Source: an uncultured Lachnospiraceae bacterium
Lineage (GTDB): Bacteria > Bacillota > Clostridia > Lachnospirales > Lachnospiraceae
DNA length: 44,735 nt
NCBI GenBank assembly: GCA_946040795.1
Contig: CAMGCK010000008.1
Coordinates: 1-44,735 of the forward strand
Reading direction: 5' to 3'
Shown here: positions 30,902-39,706 of the stretch, piece by piece
Layout: every line of letters begins with the position of its first letter
How positions within the stretch are numbered: position 1 is the first letter of the stretch
Made by a program: the position numbers and the translations under genes
Notes under the pieces: generated by a model
The model's input: only the letters and a program-made list of their open reading frames with translations
What the model was told of the DNA's origin: nothing
The model's database searches: none

Positions 30902-32038
30902 TTATGAAGTTCTTCTCTTACTGCCCTTTGCACGGTACATGTCTTCATCCGCGCTCCGTAATAAAACTTCAAACCCGTGTCCGTCCGCAACTATGCCCGT
31001 CGCGCAGCCCACGCTGAGGGACAGCTCATACGGCTCGTTGGATTCTCTGTTTTTCTTTTCGATCTGATCCTGAATACCGGTCTTCACCTGCTCGATCTGT
31101 GCTTCCGTGGCATTCACCGCGACGATGACAAATTCATCGCCGGCATAGCGGTACAGGGTCATACGGTTTGCTGTGACGGCGCCTACGACCTTTTTCAGAA
31201 CATCCGCAAAGTCTCGCAGTGCCTGGTCACCCTTTAAGTGGCCGTAAGTATCATTGATAAACTTGAAATCATCGGCATCCAGCATGAAAATCGTCACTTG
31301 CGGCGCAGCTGAACGGGATGACAGCGAGTCCACAAAGCCCATTAGCGCATGCTTATTGTTCAGGCCGGTCAGCTCGTCGTGAGAAACCAGGTTGCCCAGC
31401 GTATTGATGAACACCAGAAGGAGGGCGATGGTCATGCCGACCTGCGTCACCGTTGTTCCGTAGAACAGCATCTGGCAGACAGCCGCAAGAGCCATCGGTA
31501 CGATGTAATAAAGATACACACTGTATTCATGCCTTCTGTAAGCCGTTCCTGCATGAAGCACCTTGCGCAGATTTAACGCAAAAGCTGCGAGCATATAGCC
31601 CCATTCGATCAACCAGGACAGGGGAACGCCGGATCCGCGATGATAAAGAAGCGCATCGTCCACGGTGAAAAAGAAGCCTGTCAGCGGATTCAGCAGGATG
31701 AGTATATTGAGAATGAGCGCAGGCGCGCCGGTAAACAGCACCCACTTTTTCAGACTGAAGGCAAGTTCCATACGAACAACGACGTACAGGAACCACTCGT
31801 AGATACCCAGTGACATCATTAAAAGATAGATGATATTGGCAATCTGAACACCGGCATAACTGCGGCCGCGGAAAGCATATGCCGCAATGTCACTCAAGCA
31901 GAAGATCCCCAGCGTGATCAGCATGGCGTTGAAGATCAAGCGGGAGGTTTCATTTCTGGATGTGTTCTGTCGTATATGAAGGAACATGACCAGCGCGATA
32001 ATGATGGAAATCACATTGGTTTCAATATAATATATCAT
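30902..32038 (-). CDS. Membrane diguanylate cyclase (GGDEF domain)
   Basis: 378 residues. Seven or so hydrophobic segments occupy residues 1-205. The GGDEF domain follows: HDELTGLNNKHALMGF, then DADDFKFINDTYGHLKGDQAL (metal and substrate loop), then RYAGDEFVIVA as the active-site signature. AGDEF is an accepted active variant. It would make cyclic di-GMP from two GTP in response to a membrane or extracellular cue sensed by the helical domain. No RxxD inhibitory site is obvious. GGGAGAG precedes the ATG, and a TATAAT box is visible about 35 bp upstream. The frame ends soon after the domain (MYRAKGSKR). Confidence 0.9.
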   Translation of the reverse strand: MIYYIETNVISIIIALVMFLHIRQNTSRNETSRLIFNAMLITLGIFCLSDIAAYAFRGRSYAGVQIANIIYLLMMSLGIYEWFLYVVVRMELAFSLKKWVLFTGAPALILNILILLNPLTGFFFTVDDALLYHRGSGVPLSWLIEWGYMLAAFALNLRKVLHAGTAYRRHEYSVYLYYIVPMALAAVCQMLFYGTTVTQVGMTIALLLVFINTLGNLVSHDELTGLNNKHALMGFVDSLSSRSAAPQVTIFMLDADDFKFINDTYGHLKGDQALRDFADVLKKVVGAVTANRMTLYRYAGDEFVIVAVNATEAQIEQVKTGIQDQIEKKNRESNEPYELSLSVGCATGIVADGHGFEVLLRSADEDMYRAKGSKRRTS

Positions 32039-32100
32039 GGAACTCTCCCTTCTCTTTCTTCTACTATATTATATCGCAGCGGATGGTGCAAACTTTTTTG

Positions 32101-33387
32101 TCACTGTTTCATCACTTTCTGCTTGTCGATGACACGGATCGTGTAGATCAGGACCAGAATACAGAGCACAAATGAGAGGCCGTTCAGTACCTGCTGACCG
32201 TAGACCGCCATTCCCAGGAAACGGTTGCCGGCGTTCTGGATGCGGCTCAGGATCCAGCCGCCCAGGAGGGACGCCAGGAAGCCCGCCACACCGCCGATGC
32301 TGCTTTTAATGGCCAGCGCCTGCACGAAATACTCGTCCTTCACATAGCTGTAGGTCATGTTGTAGGAATTGGCATTGATGCCGGCCATGGCAGTATTGAC
32401 GCCGATGGTATACACCACGATCAGCCACCACGTGCTTCCTGTCACAAATATACCCACGCCGAATGCCATGGCATACAGAAGCAGCCCAAGGATATAGCCG
32501 CGGGCGTAGGAAGTGCGGTCGGAAAACCGGCCAAAAGGTCTTGAAAGAAAGAAACGGGCCAGATTGCCCAGCATGTTGATGACCTGGATCGTACCGAGCG
32601 TAAACAGAAGCTCCTGTGTTTTGAAGGTGCCCATGAAGCCAATGGAAAAGAACCGTGCGATTTCAAACAACGTGTGCATAATGACGACACTACGGAACGC
32701 CGGGACACCCATGGTATTCTTCATGACATCTGCCATGGAATGATCCACACGAGGTGCCACCGATTCATCATTGTTTGCAATGAAAAGCGCCGCAAGCAAA
32801 TTGATCACCGCAAGCACTGCCATGACTGCGGCGATGAATACAAAGCACTCACGTGTTTTTCCCGCAGCCTCCAGCCGGTCCGTGATAAAGCCCATGAGCA
32901 GCGTAAAGCCAATGCCGGTCAGCAGTGATACCATTTCCTTAGTTGCGGAGAAGCTGCCGCGCTTGTCCGGGCTGACAAAGGAATTGCCCCATTTGAAATA
33001 GATGTTCAGTACCAGGTACTTCAGGAAAAAGCCGAAGGATATGCAGAAGAATGCCAGAACGCCGACAGCTTTTCCAAGCCCCGGAATCAGCGGGATCACA
33101 TACGTGAACAGAAACAGCAGCACGCTGAGGGAGTCATAAACGATGACATTCAGTTTAACTTTTTTCATGCTGCATGCCATCGGAATGGACAGAAGCTGCA
33201 CCAGGAACGCAAAGGATACCAGCGAAGAAATGATACCGATCACAGAGTCGCTGAGGCCGATGTACTTGAGCAGCTTGGCAAGAAACGCATCCGCCACAAG
33301 GATCGACACAAAATACTCTGCCGTACACTGGATCACGTAAGAAACACGCGATCTTTTATATTCCGCTGAATTGAAACGCTCATCCAT
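32101..33387 (-). CDS. Major facilitator superfamily transporter
   Basis: 428 residues with 12 predicted membrane segments and a central cytoplasmic loop rich in charge (NNDESVAPRVDHSMADVMKN). The loop between helices 2 and 3 (PMACSMKKVK) fits the MFS A-motif position, but the match is loose. Divergent from the GH39-like gene, so a role as sugar or glycoside importer for that enzyme is plausible. Substrate cannot be read. The start has GGGAGC upstream. A compact GCCGCC/GGCGGC hairpin sits just before that site and may modulate translation. Confidence 0.85.
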   Translation of the reverse strand: MDERFNSAEYKRSRVSYVIQCTAEYFVSILVADAFLAKLLKYIGLSDSVIGIISSLVSFAFLVQLLSIPMACSMKKVKLNVIVYDSLSVLLFLFTYVIPLIPGLGKAVGVLAFFCISFGFFLKYLVLNIYFKWGNSFVSPDKRGSFSATKEMVSLLTGIGFTLLMGFITDRLEAAGKTRECFVFIAAVMAVLAVINLLAALFIANNDESVAPRVDHSMADVMKNTMGVPAFRSVVIMHTLFEIARFFSIGFMGTFKTQELLFTLGTIQVINMLGNLARFFLSRPFGRFSDRTSYARGYILGLLLYAMAFGVGIFVTGSTWWLIVVYTIGVNTAMAGINANSYNMTYSYVKDEYFVQALAIKSSIGGVAGFLASLLGGWILSRIQNAGNRFLGMAVYGQQVLNGLSFVLCILVLIYTIRVIDKQKVMKQ

Positions 33388-33521
33388 ATAATACTGCTCC
33401 CTGCCGCCCCGGCGGCATTATCGAAAAATCATGATTTCAGTATAGAAGAATATATGGGAAATGCAAGAAAAACTCACAGGAAAGCATTGCAAGAATACAA
33501 GGTGGTGATTATACTGGAGAA

Positions 33522-33558
33522 AAAGGAGGCTGTGGATCATTCCACAGGACAAAATATG
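33522..33558 (+). promoter_or_regulatory. Shine-Dalgarno separated from the start codon by a hairpin
   Basis: AAAGGAGG (33522-33529) is followed by CTGTGGA-TCAT-TCCACAG (33530-33547), a perfect 7-bp hairpin, then 8 nt and the ATG at 33556. Folding the hairpin would bring the ribosome-binding site to an ideal 8-nt effective distance. Unfolded spacing is 26 nt, too long for normal initiation. A weak AGGA lies in the hairpin's 3' arm. Confidence 0.4.
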
Positions 33559-34887
33559 GGAAAGATAGTTGTGGATTTTTCAAAATGCACGGGTCCCGTT
33601 AAGCCGTTAAACGGTGTGAATAACGGTCCTGTCGGTGTAAACAATGTACGCGGCGTTTCAAACGCGGAAGCCTATAAAGCAGCCAATATTCCGTTCGGCC
33701 GCCTCCATGACAGTGCGTTCAGCTCATACTACGGCGGTGAAGACTCCGTCGATGTCCATCGCATCTTCAAGGATTTTGACGCAGATGTGGACGATCCCGC
33801 ATCCTACGATTTTGAACCCACGGACAAATACCTCCTGACATTCGAAAAGGTCGGTACGGAAATTGTTTACAGACTGGGCGCAGCCATCGAACACGACCGC
33901 AAAAAAGGCACCCTGGTCCCGAAAGATTACTTGAAATGGGCAAAGATCTGCGAACACATTATCCGCCATTACAATGAAGGCTGGGCAAACGGTTACGCCC
34001 TCGGCATCCGCTATTGGGAGATCTGGAACGAGCCCGACTGCCAGAATGCCGATGGCAGCAATCCCTGCTGGCAGGGCACCAGGGAGCAGTTTGCGGACTT
34101 TTTTGAGACCGTGGCCAAATATTTGAAAAGCTGTTTCCCGGCACTGAAGATCGGCGGACCGGCGTTCTGCAACATGCACGAGCCGGTGGACCGTTACTAC
34201 CTTTCCGAGTTTCAGAGACGCGGCATCGAGCTGGATTTCATCTCCTACCACCGCTACTGCGACTGTCCGGAGGACTTTATCAAATATATCCGCGATTCCA
34301 ATGAGATCTTTGCGGAATACGGCTTTGGCAGTACGGAAAAGCATCTGAACGAGTGGAACTATGTGGCCGGCTGGCTCGGCGAAGTTTGGAAACAGTCTCT
34401 GCGCGATGAAAAAGGCTTGAAAGGTTCTTCCTTCGTTCTGTCCTGCATCTGTGCATCTCAGTATGAGGACGTGGATGTCCTGTGTTATTACGACGCGCGT
34501 CCCTGTGCCATGAACGGCCTGTTCAGCTGGGATGTTCTGGACATTCTAAAGCCCTACTATGCCATCAAGATGTTCGGTGATCTTCGCAAATACAAGACTT
34601 CCTATTCCCTCGCGGCCGATGCCCACATCTTCGGCGCCGCTGCCCTGAATGACACTGAAGGCGGTATCCTTTTCTCCTACTTCGATAACGAGCCCTCCTC
34701 AGAAAACATGCCGGTGGAGCTTATCGTGAAGAACCTGCCCGGCAAGTATCGCGCGGATTTCTATCTGCAGGACAAAGATCGTGATCTGGAACCGGTCCGT
34801 TCCGATATCCTCTCCGAAGAAGAATCCACGATTTATCTGAACATGACGGATTTCAGCAGTTATCAGGTAAAGCTGACAAAGATTTGA
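33556..34887 (+). CDS. GH39-like glycoside hydrolase (clan GH-A, xylosidase-type)
   Basis: 443 residues. KIVVDFSKCTGPVKPLNGVN and then GRLHDSAF open a (beta/alpha)8 barrel. RYWEIWNEPDC provides the acid/base Glu and KHLNEWNYVAG the nucleophile Glu. These features suit GH39 and related families, whose known activities include beta-xylosidase and alpha-L-iduronidase. A small C-terminal beta-domain follows. There is no signal peptide. The start is the least certain point: family alignment favours the ATG at 33556, whereas in-frame codons continue upstream to an ATG at 33454 with a weak site. Divergent from an MFS transporter that may import its substrate. Confidence 0.82.
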   Translation: MGKIVVDFSKCTGPVKPLNGVNNGPVGVNNVRGVSNAEAYKAANIPFGRLHDSAFSSYYGGEDSVDVHRIFKDFDADVDDPASYDFEPTDKYLLTFEKVGTEIVYRLGAAIEHDRKKGTLVPKDYLKWAKICEHIIRHYNEGWANGYALGIRYWEIWNEPDCQNADGSNPCWQGTREQFADFFETVAKYLKSCFPALKIGGPAFCNMHEPVDRYYLSEFQRRGIELDFISYHRYCDCPEDFIKYIRDSNEIFAEYGFGSTEKHLNEWNYVAGWLGEVWKQSLRDEKGLKGSSFVLSCICASQYEDVDVLCYYDARPCAMNGLFSWDVLDILKPYYAIKMFGDLRKYKTSYSLAADAHIFGAAALNDTEGGILFSYFDNEPSSENMPVELIVKNLPGKYRADFYLQDKDRDLEPVRSDILSEEESTIYLNMTDFSSYQVKLTKI

Positions 34888-34909
34888 TCTGTTATACCAT
34901 AATGCACAC

Positions 34910-34937
34910 AAGCCCTCCGGAGTATTCCGGAGGGCTT
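34910..34937. terminator. Terminator between convergent GH39-like and PstS-like genes
   Basis: A perfect 12-bp stem, AAGCCCTCCGGA with TCCGGAGGGCTT, encloses a 4-nt loop. The T tract is short on either strand (GCTTGCTGT), but stem strength and position favour a shared terminator. Confidence 0.8.
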
Positions 34938-34965
34938 GCTGTATAAATGATTATTTAAACACTGA

Positions 34966-36996
34966 TCAATCTTCTCCTCCGGTTATGTCATCCCATTCCG
35001 ATGGTGCAAAGAAATAATAGGGTTCATACGTAAACGGAAACTCTACAATAAGTTCCATGGTTTCATAATTATAGTATTTTGCGCTCTTTTGCGTGATCAC
35101 GCCCAGCACACCGTTATGAAGTTCCACGAGGTGGTCAATCGAGGGCCTTCCATTAAGGACGATGACATCGGAATTCTGAAGGTAATACGTGACACAACCG
35201 GCCATAGTATCCTCAACAGCCTTAATTCCGGGCGCATCATAAATGTAATCATCATATATATACCAGCAGTTTCCATCGTAATATGAAGAACGTCTTACGA
35301 CTTCGTGCTCTTCATCCTTACATTTGGCCCGAAGTCCCTGGACGGATCCCACAAACATATCGACATCACAGTCAGCCTTACTGTCGTAAACAACATATCC
35401 AACAGCAACACCGTTCATTCTCTTTTCTCCAAGATACGCATGCTGTCCAAGCATGAACTGCTGTTCATCCAGTATCAAGCTATCCACTTCCGTTTTGTCC
35501 ATGTATTCCAGAAGGTCGCGGCTTCCAAGCTCTCTGCCTTCGTTGTCTACGACAGTTATTCGATACTCCTCGTCGATGAACGCTGTATAACCGTTCTCAC
35601 ACATGGAATAATGCATATACCGCTTGTCGGAGACCCAGCTGCCACCCGCAGCTGCCGTAAAGATCTGCTTTCTGCCGTTTTTATCGGCTGCAGCTTCCGT
35701 CAGGATCAGGTACTTTCCACCCTGTGTATCCACCCAGCTGAAACACGGAGCCGTAACTGCTTTTCCATCGGTCGTCATCAGGCCGTACACACATCCCGTC
35801 CAGTACGGCCATCTGTTGCTGTCACGTCTTCCGATGTACGGAATCAATGTTCCGCAGCCCTCACGTGGAATAAGTTCGCCCGGAAGTTCGCCGCTCACAT
35901 TTATTTCTTCCGGATTTTTACCGGTCTCGCCATGATCTGAGTCTTCAGCGGCATTTTCTTCTACCTCAATGACCGACACATAACCATTGCCGGCTATCAG
36001 TTTCTGGCCGTCTTCAGTCAACAGATAATCAAAAAGCTTCCGGGTCGATGAATCCTCTGCTTCATTCTTGTTCATGACAACATATTTGGAGCTGATAAGC
36101 GGATACGCGCCCGCACGAATCGTGGCATTTGTGGGCGGAACGCCCTCAACAAAAAGAAGTTTCAGTCCCTGTGCCATTCTCATTTCTTCAGCATAATAGT
36201 ACACTGTATAGCCGATGGCATTGGATGAATTATCATAATTTTTAACAGCCTCGATCAGGGAGTTCATCGAACCGATCAGGTACTCCTTCGGTGCTTCGAT
36301 CATGGGCTCGCCCTGCATAACCAGCTTCTCCATTAATGTCTGTGAACCGGCGCCCTGGTTTCGCTGAAATGCGACGATTTCTTCATCTCTTCCGCCAAGT
36401 TCTTTCCAGTTCGTGATTTCACCCGTATAAATCTTCCGTGCTTCCTCGATGGTGATGCTGTCCACCGGGTTCTCTTCATTGACCAGGAATACAAAGGCGT
36501 CCAGCGCAAAAACTTCCTTTTCCCACTCAAACCCCAGCTTATCCTTTTCCTCCTGAACAGTCTCATTGGATTCGCCGACAATCAGAAGATCGGTCTTGCC
36601 ATAAAGGAGATTCATGTAAGCATTTGTGGTCTTGCTAAAACAAATCAGGCTCTCCGCTTCATTCGGTCCAAGGCCGTATACGTCCTGCAGGATCGCCATG
36701 GCAAGGGGGACGGTGGTGGTGGAGCCGTCAAGCCGGGGAATGTCATCCGGGCTGAAAATGGGTGAGGAAGCCTCTGATACAGAGGATTCCTCATTTTTCG
36801 GCTCCGATACAGTCGCAGCGTCAGCTTCTTCCGTCGATTGCGGCGCTATAGAGGGAAAAGACTCCTGGTCGGTTTCTGTATAAGCCGCACTGGTCTCAGG
36901 AAAAGCGTTCCGAGTGCAGGAAGTGAGGCTGAATATAAGTAACGATACAAATAACCAAACAATACACATCCTAATATTTACATATAGACGTCCCAT
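34966..36996 (-). CDS. PstS-like substrate-binding lipoprotein with a large C-terminal domain
   Basis: 676 residues. A lipoprotein signal (LLIFSLTSC) puts the lipidated Cys near residue 28, followed by a Ser/Glu-rich linker. Residues of about 90-360 are a phosphate-binding-protein-like domain: IPRLDGSTTTVPLAMAI, YTGEITNWKELGG and VAFQRNQGAGSQTLMEKLVM. The last 270 residues are beta-rich with aromatic repeats (WVDTQGGKYLIL, GYTAFIDEEYRITVVDNEGR) that look like WG-repeat or propeller modules. There are no pstCAB permease or ATPase genes nearby, so it may sense a ligand rather than feed a transporter. AGGAG upstream of the ATG at 36996 fixes the start. An upstream in-frame ATG would put an improbable 41 residues before the signal peptide. 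Confidence 0.83.
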   Translation of the reverse strand: MGRLYVNIRMCIVWLFVSLLIFSLTSCTRNAFPETSAAYTETDQESFPSIAPQSTEEADAATVSEPKNEESSVSEASSPIFSPDDIPRLDGSTTTVPLAMAILQDVYGLGPNEAESLICFSKTTNAYMNLLYGKTDLLIVGESNETVQEEKDKLGFEWEKEVFALDAFVFLVNEENPVDSITIEEARKIYTGEITNWKELGGRDEEIVAFQRNQGAGSQTLMEKLVMQGEPMIEAPKEYLIGSMNSLIEAVKNYDNSSNAIGYTVYYYAEEMRMAQGLKLLFVEGVPPTNATIRAGAYPLISSKYVVMNKNEAEDSSTRKLFDYLLTEDGQKLIAGNGYVSVIEVEENAAEDSDHGETGKNPEEINVSGELPGELIPREGCGTLIPYIGRRDSNRWPYWTGCVYGLMTTDGKAVTAPCFSWVDTQGGKYLILTEAAADKNGRKQIFTAAAGGSWVSDKRYMHYSMCENGYTAFIDEEYRITVVDNEGRELGSRDLLEYMDKTEVDSLILDEQQFMLGQHAYLGEKRMNGVAVGYVVYDSKADCDVDMFVGSVQGLRAKCKDEEHEVVRRSSYYDGNCWYIYDDYIYDAPGIKAVEDTMAGCVTYYLQNSDVIVLNGRPSIDHLVELHNGVLGVITQKSAKYYNYETMELIVEFPFTYEPYYFFAPSEWDDITGGED

Positions 36997-37156
36997 AAGA
37001 TCACTCCTTCTGTCAAATCTTATTCTTTTCTTTACAAAGTTATCCTTCATATCGTTTTTGCACAACCCCTTGTCTGTAGGTATCATATTTACAGGACTAC
37101 TGCAATTTCCTGTTATCATAACAAAATATACTCTTTACAGACAAGCGGAATAAAAG

Positions 37157-37196
37157 TTAAAGGTCCCCAATGCACCATCGCACTGGGGACCTTTTC
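37157..37196 (-). terminator. Terminator downstream of plsY
   Basis: On the minus strand AAAGGTCCCC/GGGGACCTTT arms with a partly paired TGC/GCA extension are followed by TTTAACTTTTATT. It lies immediately after the plsY stop at 37202 and upstream of the PstS-like gene. Confidence 0.82.
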
Positions 37197-37201
37197 ATAA
37201 T

Positions 37202-37855
37202 CTATTTACCTTCTGCAGCATCCTTATTATGCTGAAGGCGGTCCATTTCTTTATCCTTATCCCACAAATAACTAAACCGAGCTTCCGTACCGTCCTTGAT
37301 CCGCTGCAGATTTTCCCGATGCTTCCAGCAGATCACTGCCGGCATGACCAGATAAACAGCTCCGCCAACAATGCTGCCTGTCAATACCACATATAAAACC
37401 GGATAGGCAATGGACATTGTGATCGGGACAATGCAGATGTAGTTTGTGACCAGTGCGATCACAATAGCCAGAATCAGCAGGATCACAAAGACCTTGACAC
37501 TGTTTCCAAGGATCACACCGCCCAGACAGGCCAGACCCTTGCCACCCCTGAAATGCAGATACCAGGGGAAAATGTGACCCAGAATTACGCAAACGCCTGC
37601 AATCTCCCGCGCAAAGGTCAGCAGCGGAAACAGCCGGATGCAAAGATGCACGGCAAAAGTCGCTTTAAAAATGTCAAACAACGCCGTGAAGAGACCGGCC
37701 AGCTTTCCGTAGTTGATCACCACATTGGATGCACCGGCATTCCCGGATCCGAGTTCACGGATATCGGCGCCATTCAGTCTGCCGATCAAATGAGCGGGAT
37801 TAATTGAGCCGATCAGATAAGCAAGTAAAATACACAGTAAAACAGATATTACCAT
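37202..37855 (-). CDS. plsY: Glycerol-3-phosphate acyltransferase (acyl-phosphate dependent)
   Basis: 217 residues with five membrane helices. The three conserved PlsY loops are visible: ELGSGNAGASNV, GHIFPWYLHFRGGKGLA and CWKHRENLQRIKDGTE. It transfers an acyl chain from acyl-phosphate to sn-glycerol 3-phosphate at the inner face of the membrane, the first step of phospholipid synthesis. Length and topology are normal, apart from a slightly longer charged C-terminus (WDKDKEMDRLQHNKD). It lies 70 bp downstream of luxS on the same strand and could share its transcript. Confidence 0.96.
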   Translation of the reverse strand: MVISVLLCILLAYLIGSINPAHLIGRLNGADIRELGSGNAGASNVVINYGKLAGLFTALFDIFKATFAVHLCIRLFPLLTFAREIAGVCVILGHIFPWYLHFRGGKGLACLGGVILGNSVKVFVILLILAIVIALVTNYICIVPITMSIAYPVLYVVLTGSIVGGAVYLVMPAVICWKHRENLQRIKDGTEARFSYLWDKDKEMDRLQHNKDAAEGK

Positions 37856-37925
37856 TTATCAGTTCCTCTCTTTTTATGAATCGGAAACCGGGCCCCCTCT
37901 TCCCTGCTCCGATTGTTTTTATTGA

Positions 37926-38456
37926 TCAGGAGTCAAAAACCGTACGGCCTTCTTCGTCCTGCACACGCTCCGCCATCGGATAATCAAAGGACGGTGCGGT
38001 TTTCAGACGGTCCGCATACATTTTTCCCTCGTAGCGCGCCATCGTCAGGTCGTGCAGCAGGTAGTTGCCGCAGTTCACCGGCGCTGCGCCCGGCACCTCG
38101 CCTTCGTAAACGCTGAGATGCTCAAACGCGCGAACCATGAGCGGATAAACTTCCTGCGGGGTCGGATGGCCCTTGACGATCAGGTAGCAGCCGGTCAGGC
38201 AGCCCATGGGGCCCCAGTAAATGATGCGGTCCTTCCATTCGTCATCGTTTCGTAAATAGGTGGCAATGATGTGCTCGATGGTATGCATGGCATTCGGATG
38301 GATCACCGGCTCAATGTTCGGATACTTCATGCGGATGTCAAAGGTGGTGGCAAATTCGCTGCCAAGAGTGTCCAGGCGGGACTCGTAGATGCCCGGTACG
38401 ATGCGGGTGTGGTCTACCTGGAAGCTCGGGATCAGTTCAACTTTCTTTTCAGACAT
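37926..38456 (-). CDS. luxS: S-ribosylhomocysteine lyase
   Basis: 176 residues. Metal ligands His58 and His62 lie in HTIEHIIATYLR, and Cys129 in NCGNYLLHDL. Catalytic Cys86 is in YWGPMGCLTGCYL. FDIRMKYPN is the substrate loop. LuxS cleaves S-ribosylhomocysteine to homocysteine and the AI-2 precursor DPD, recycling methyl donors. The ATG at 38456 follows AAGGAGAC, and an in-frame ATG at 38480 lacks a site. No methylthioadenosine nucleosidase (pfs) or methionine-cycle gene is adjacent, so its job here could be purely metabolic. Confidence 0.97.
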   Translation of the reverse strand: MSEKKVELIPSFQVDHTRIVPGIYESRLDTLGSEFATTFDIRMKYPNIEPVIHPNAMHTIEHIIATYLRNDDEWKDRIIYWGPMGCLTGCYLIVKGHPTPQEVYPLMVRAFEHLSVYEGEVPGAAPVNCGNYLLHDLTMARYEGKMYADRLKTAPSFDYPMAERVQDEEGRTVFDS

Positions 38457-38609
38457 GGCGTCTCCTTCATTCTGTCTCATTTTATGATCACGTACCGGCG
38501 AATACCGCTCTCAGTCTCACCGATATATATCTGTTTCAGGAATTTATTCCGTATAATGTATTTCATTATACCTTAAAAAGTCGTTTTTTGGCAATAAATA
38601 CGCGTAAAT

Positions 38610-39494
38610 TCACTCATTTTCCCTCGGCCTCATCACCACCGTAATGTGCTTCACTTTCGGAAACTCTTTTTCAATGCGGTCATGCACCCGCCGGGCAATG
38701 CCATCGCTCTCCCGAAGCGTGATCTCCGGATCCGCGAAAAGCTCCATGTCCACGTACACACGACTGCCGAACACGCGGGTCTGCAGATCCGCCACGCCCA
38801 ACACGCCTTCTTCCTTCAGCGCGGCTGCTTTCAGCACTTCCTGCCGCTCGTCACTAATGGCCCGATCCGTCATCTTACCGATGGCATCTGCAAAAATATC
38901 ATACGCGGCCTTCACGATGAAAACGCAAATGACAAGGCTGGCCAACGGGTCAAACCAGGCATAGCCCAACCGCGCGCCGATGACACCGATGGTGGAACCA
39001 ATGGAGGACAGCGCATCGCTTCGATGGTGCCAGGCATCGGCCATGAGCGCCGTGCTGTCGATCTTTTTCGCAAAGTAGCGGGTGTACCAGTACATGGCCT
39101 CCTTACTGACGATGGACACCACCGCCGCCACCAGTGCCAGTGCGCCCGGAATCGCAGTTCCGTTTATTGCCGCGCCGGTCAGCTTTTCAATGGCCGTATG
39201 CCCAATGAACACGCCGGTCACAAGCAGCACGACCGCCAGGACGATGGCCGCCACCGACTCGATCCGCTCGTGGCCATACGGGTGCTCCTCGTCCGCCTCC
39301 TTCGCCGCCAGCTTCACGCCGATAATGACGATGATGCTGGAGAAAACATCGGAGGCGGAGTGCACGGCATCGGACACCAGGGCACCGGAATGGGCAAAAA
39401 TACCCGCAAAAAGTTTGAGTAATGACAGCACCGCGTTGCCGATGATGCTGACAAGCGACACGCGGGTCGCGGTCTTTTCAAAATGATCGGTCAT
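38610..39494 (-). CDS. Cation diffusion facilitator (CDF) metal transporter
   Basis: 294 residues with six membrane helices. The two intramembrane zinc-site motifs are present: SDAVHSASDVFSSI in helix 2 and MADAWHHRSDALSS in helix 5. A cytoplasmic C-terminal metal-sensing domain ends VKHITVVMRP. It exports divalent metals such as zinc, iron, manganese, cobalt or nickel in exchange for protons. The ATG at 39494 follows GAGGGAG. Expression is probably controlled by the terminator-containing leader between 39495 and the promoter at 39675-39703. Confidence 0.93.
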   Translation of the reverse strand: MTDHFEKTATRVSLVSIIGNAVLSLLKLFAGIFAHSGALVSDAVHSASDVFSSIIVIIGVKLAAKEADEEHPYGHERIESVAAIVLAVVLLVTGVFIGHTAIEKLTGAAINGTAIPGALALVAAVVSIVSKEAMYWYTRYFAKKIDSTALMADAWHHRSDALSSIGSTIGVIGARLGYAWFDPLASLVICVFIVKAAYDIFADAIGKMTDRAISDERQEVLKAAALKEEGVLGVADLQTRVFGSRVYVDMELFADPEITLRESDGIARRVHDRIEKEFPKVKHITVVMRPRENE

Positions 39495-39668
39495 AAAAAT
39501 CTCCCTCGCTGCGTTCTGCTGACGCAGAGCTTCAGTTAAAACAAAAATCCCACGGAACCTGTAATTTCTTACTGTCCCGTGGGTATCCACTGTTACTTTT
39601 GTAACCCGGCTCCCGGTCTCCCGTGGCCTGATCAGTTTGTACTGTAATTTGCTGCAGTGCAAAGAGTT
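39495..39668 (-). promoter_or_regulatory. Structured 5' leader with attenuator ahead of the CDF gene
   Basis: A leader of about 174 nt. Near its middle the arms TCCCACGGGA-like and TTCCGTGGG form a terminator stem (39549-39583), followed on the minus strand by ATTTTTGTTTT. A second copy of the 5' arm (GCCACGGGAG, minus strand, 39617-39627) lies upstream and could pair with the same 3' arm. Other visible hairpins are CCGG-GAG-CCGG and GTTAC-AAAA-GTAAC. This is the logic of a metal-sensing riboswitch or attenuator, but I cannot match it to a known consensus. Confidence 0.6.
39538..39583 (-). terminator. Attenuator terminator in the CDF leader
   Basis: On the minus strand CCCACGG and CCGTGGG arms with an extended G-A/T-T closure enclose about 17-21 nt, then ATTTTTGTTTTAA. 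It lies about 44-100 nt upstream of the CDF start, so it must be bypassed for expression. Confidence 0.8.
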
Positions 39669-39674
39669 TCATAT

Positions 39675-39703
39675 ATTGTATAAGAAGGGGATACTATTGT
39701 CAA
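39675..39703 (-). promoter_or_regulatory. Strong promoter of the CDF leader
   Basis: A perfect TTGACA (39698-39703), a 17-bp spacer and TACAAT (39675-39680) on the minus strand are the best sigma-70 type match in the window. Initiation is predicted near 39668. Confidence 0.7.
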
Positions 39704-39706
39704 GAC

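Noticed and set aside
37926-38456. LuxS as evidence for quorum sensing here
   Set aside because: No AI-2 receptor, lsr genes or pfs are in the window. The enzyme alone only shows methyl-cycle recycling.
39495-39668. Naming the CDF leader as a NiCo or manganese riboswitch
   Set aside because: A GGGACAG string is present, but the remaining conserved loops of those classes could not be identified by eye, so the class is left open.
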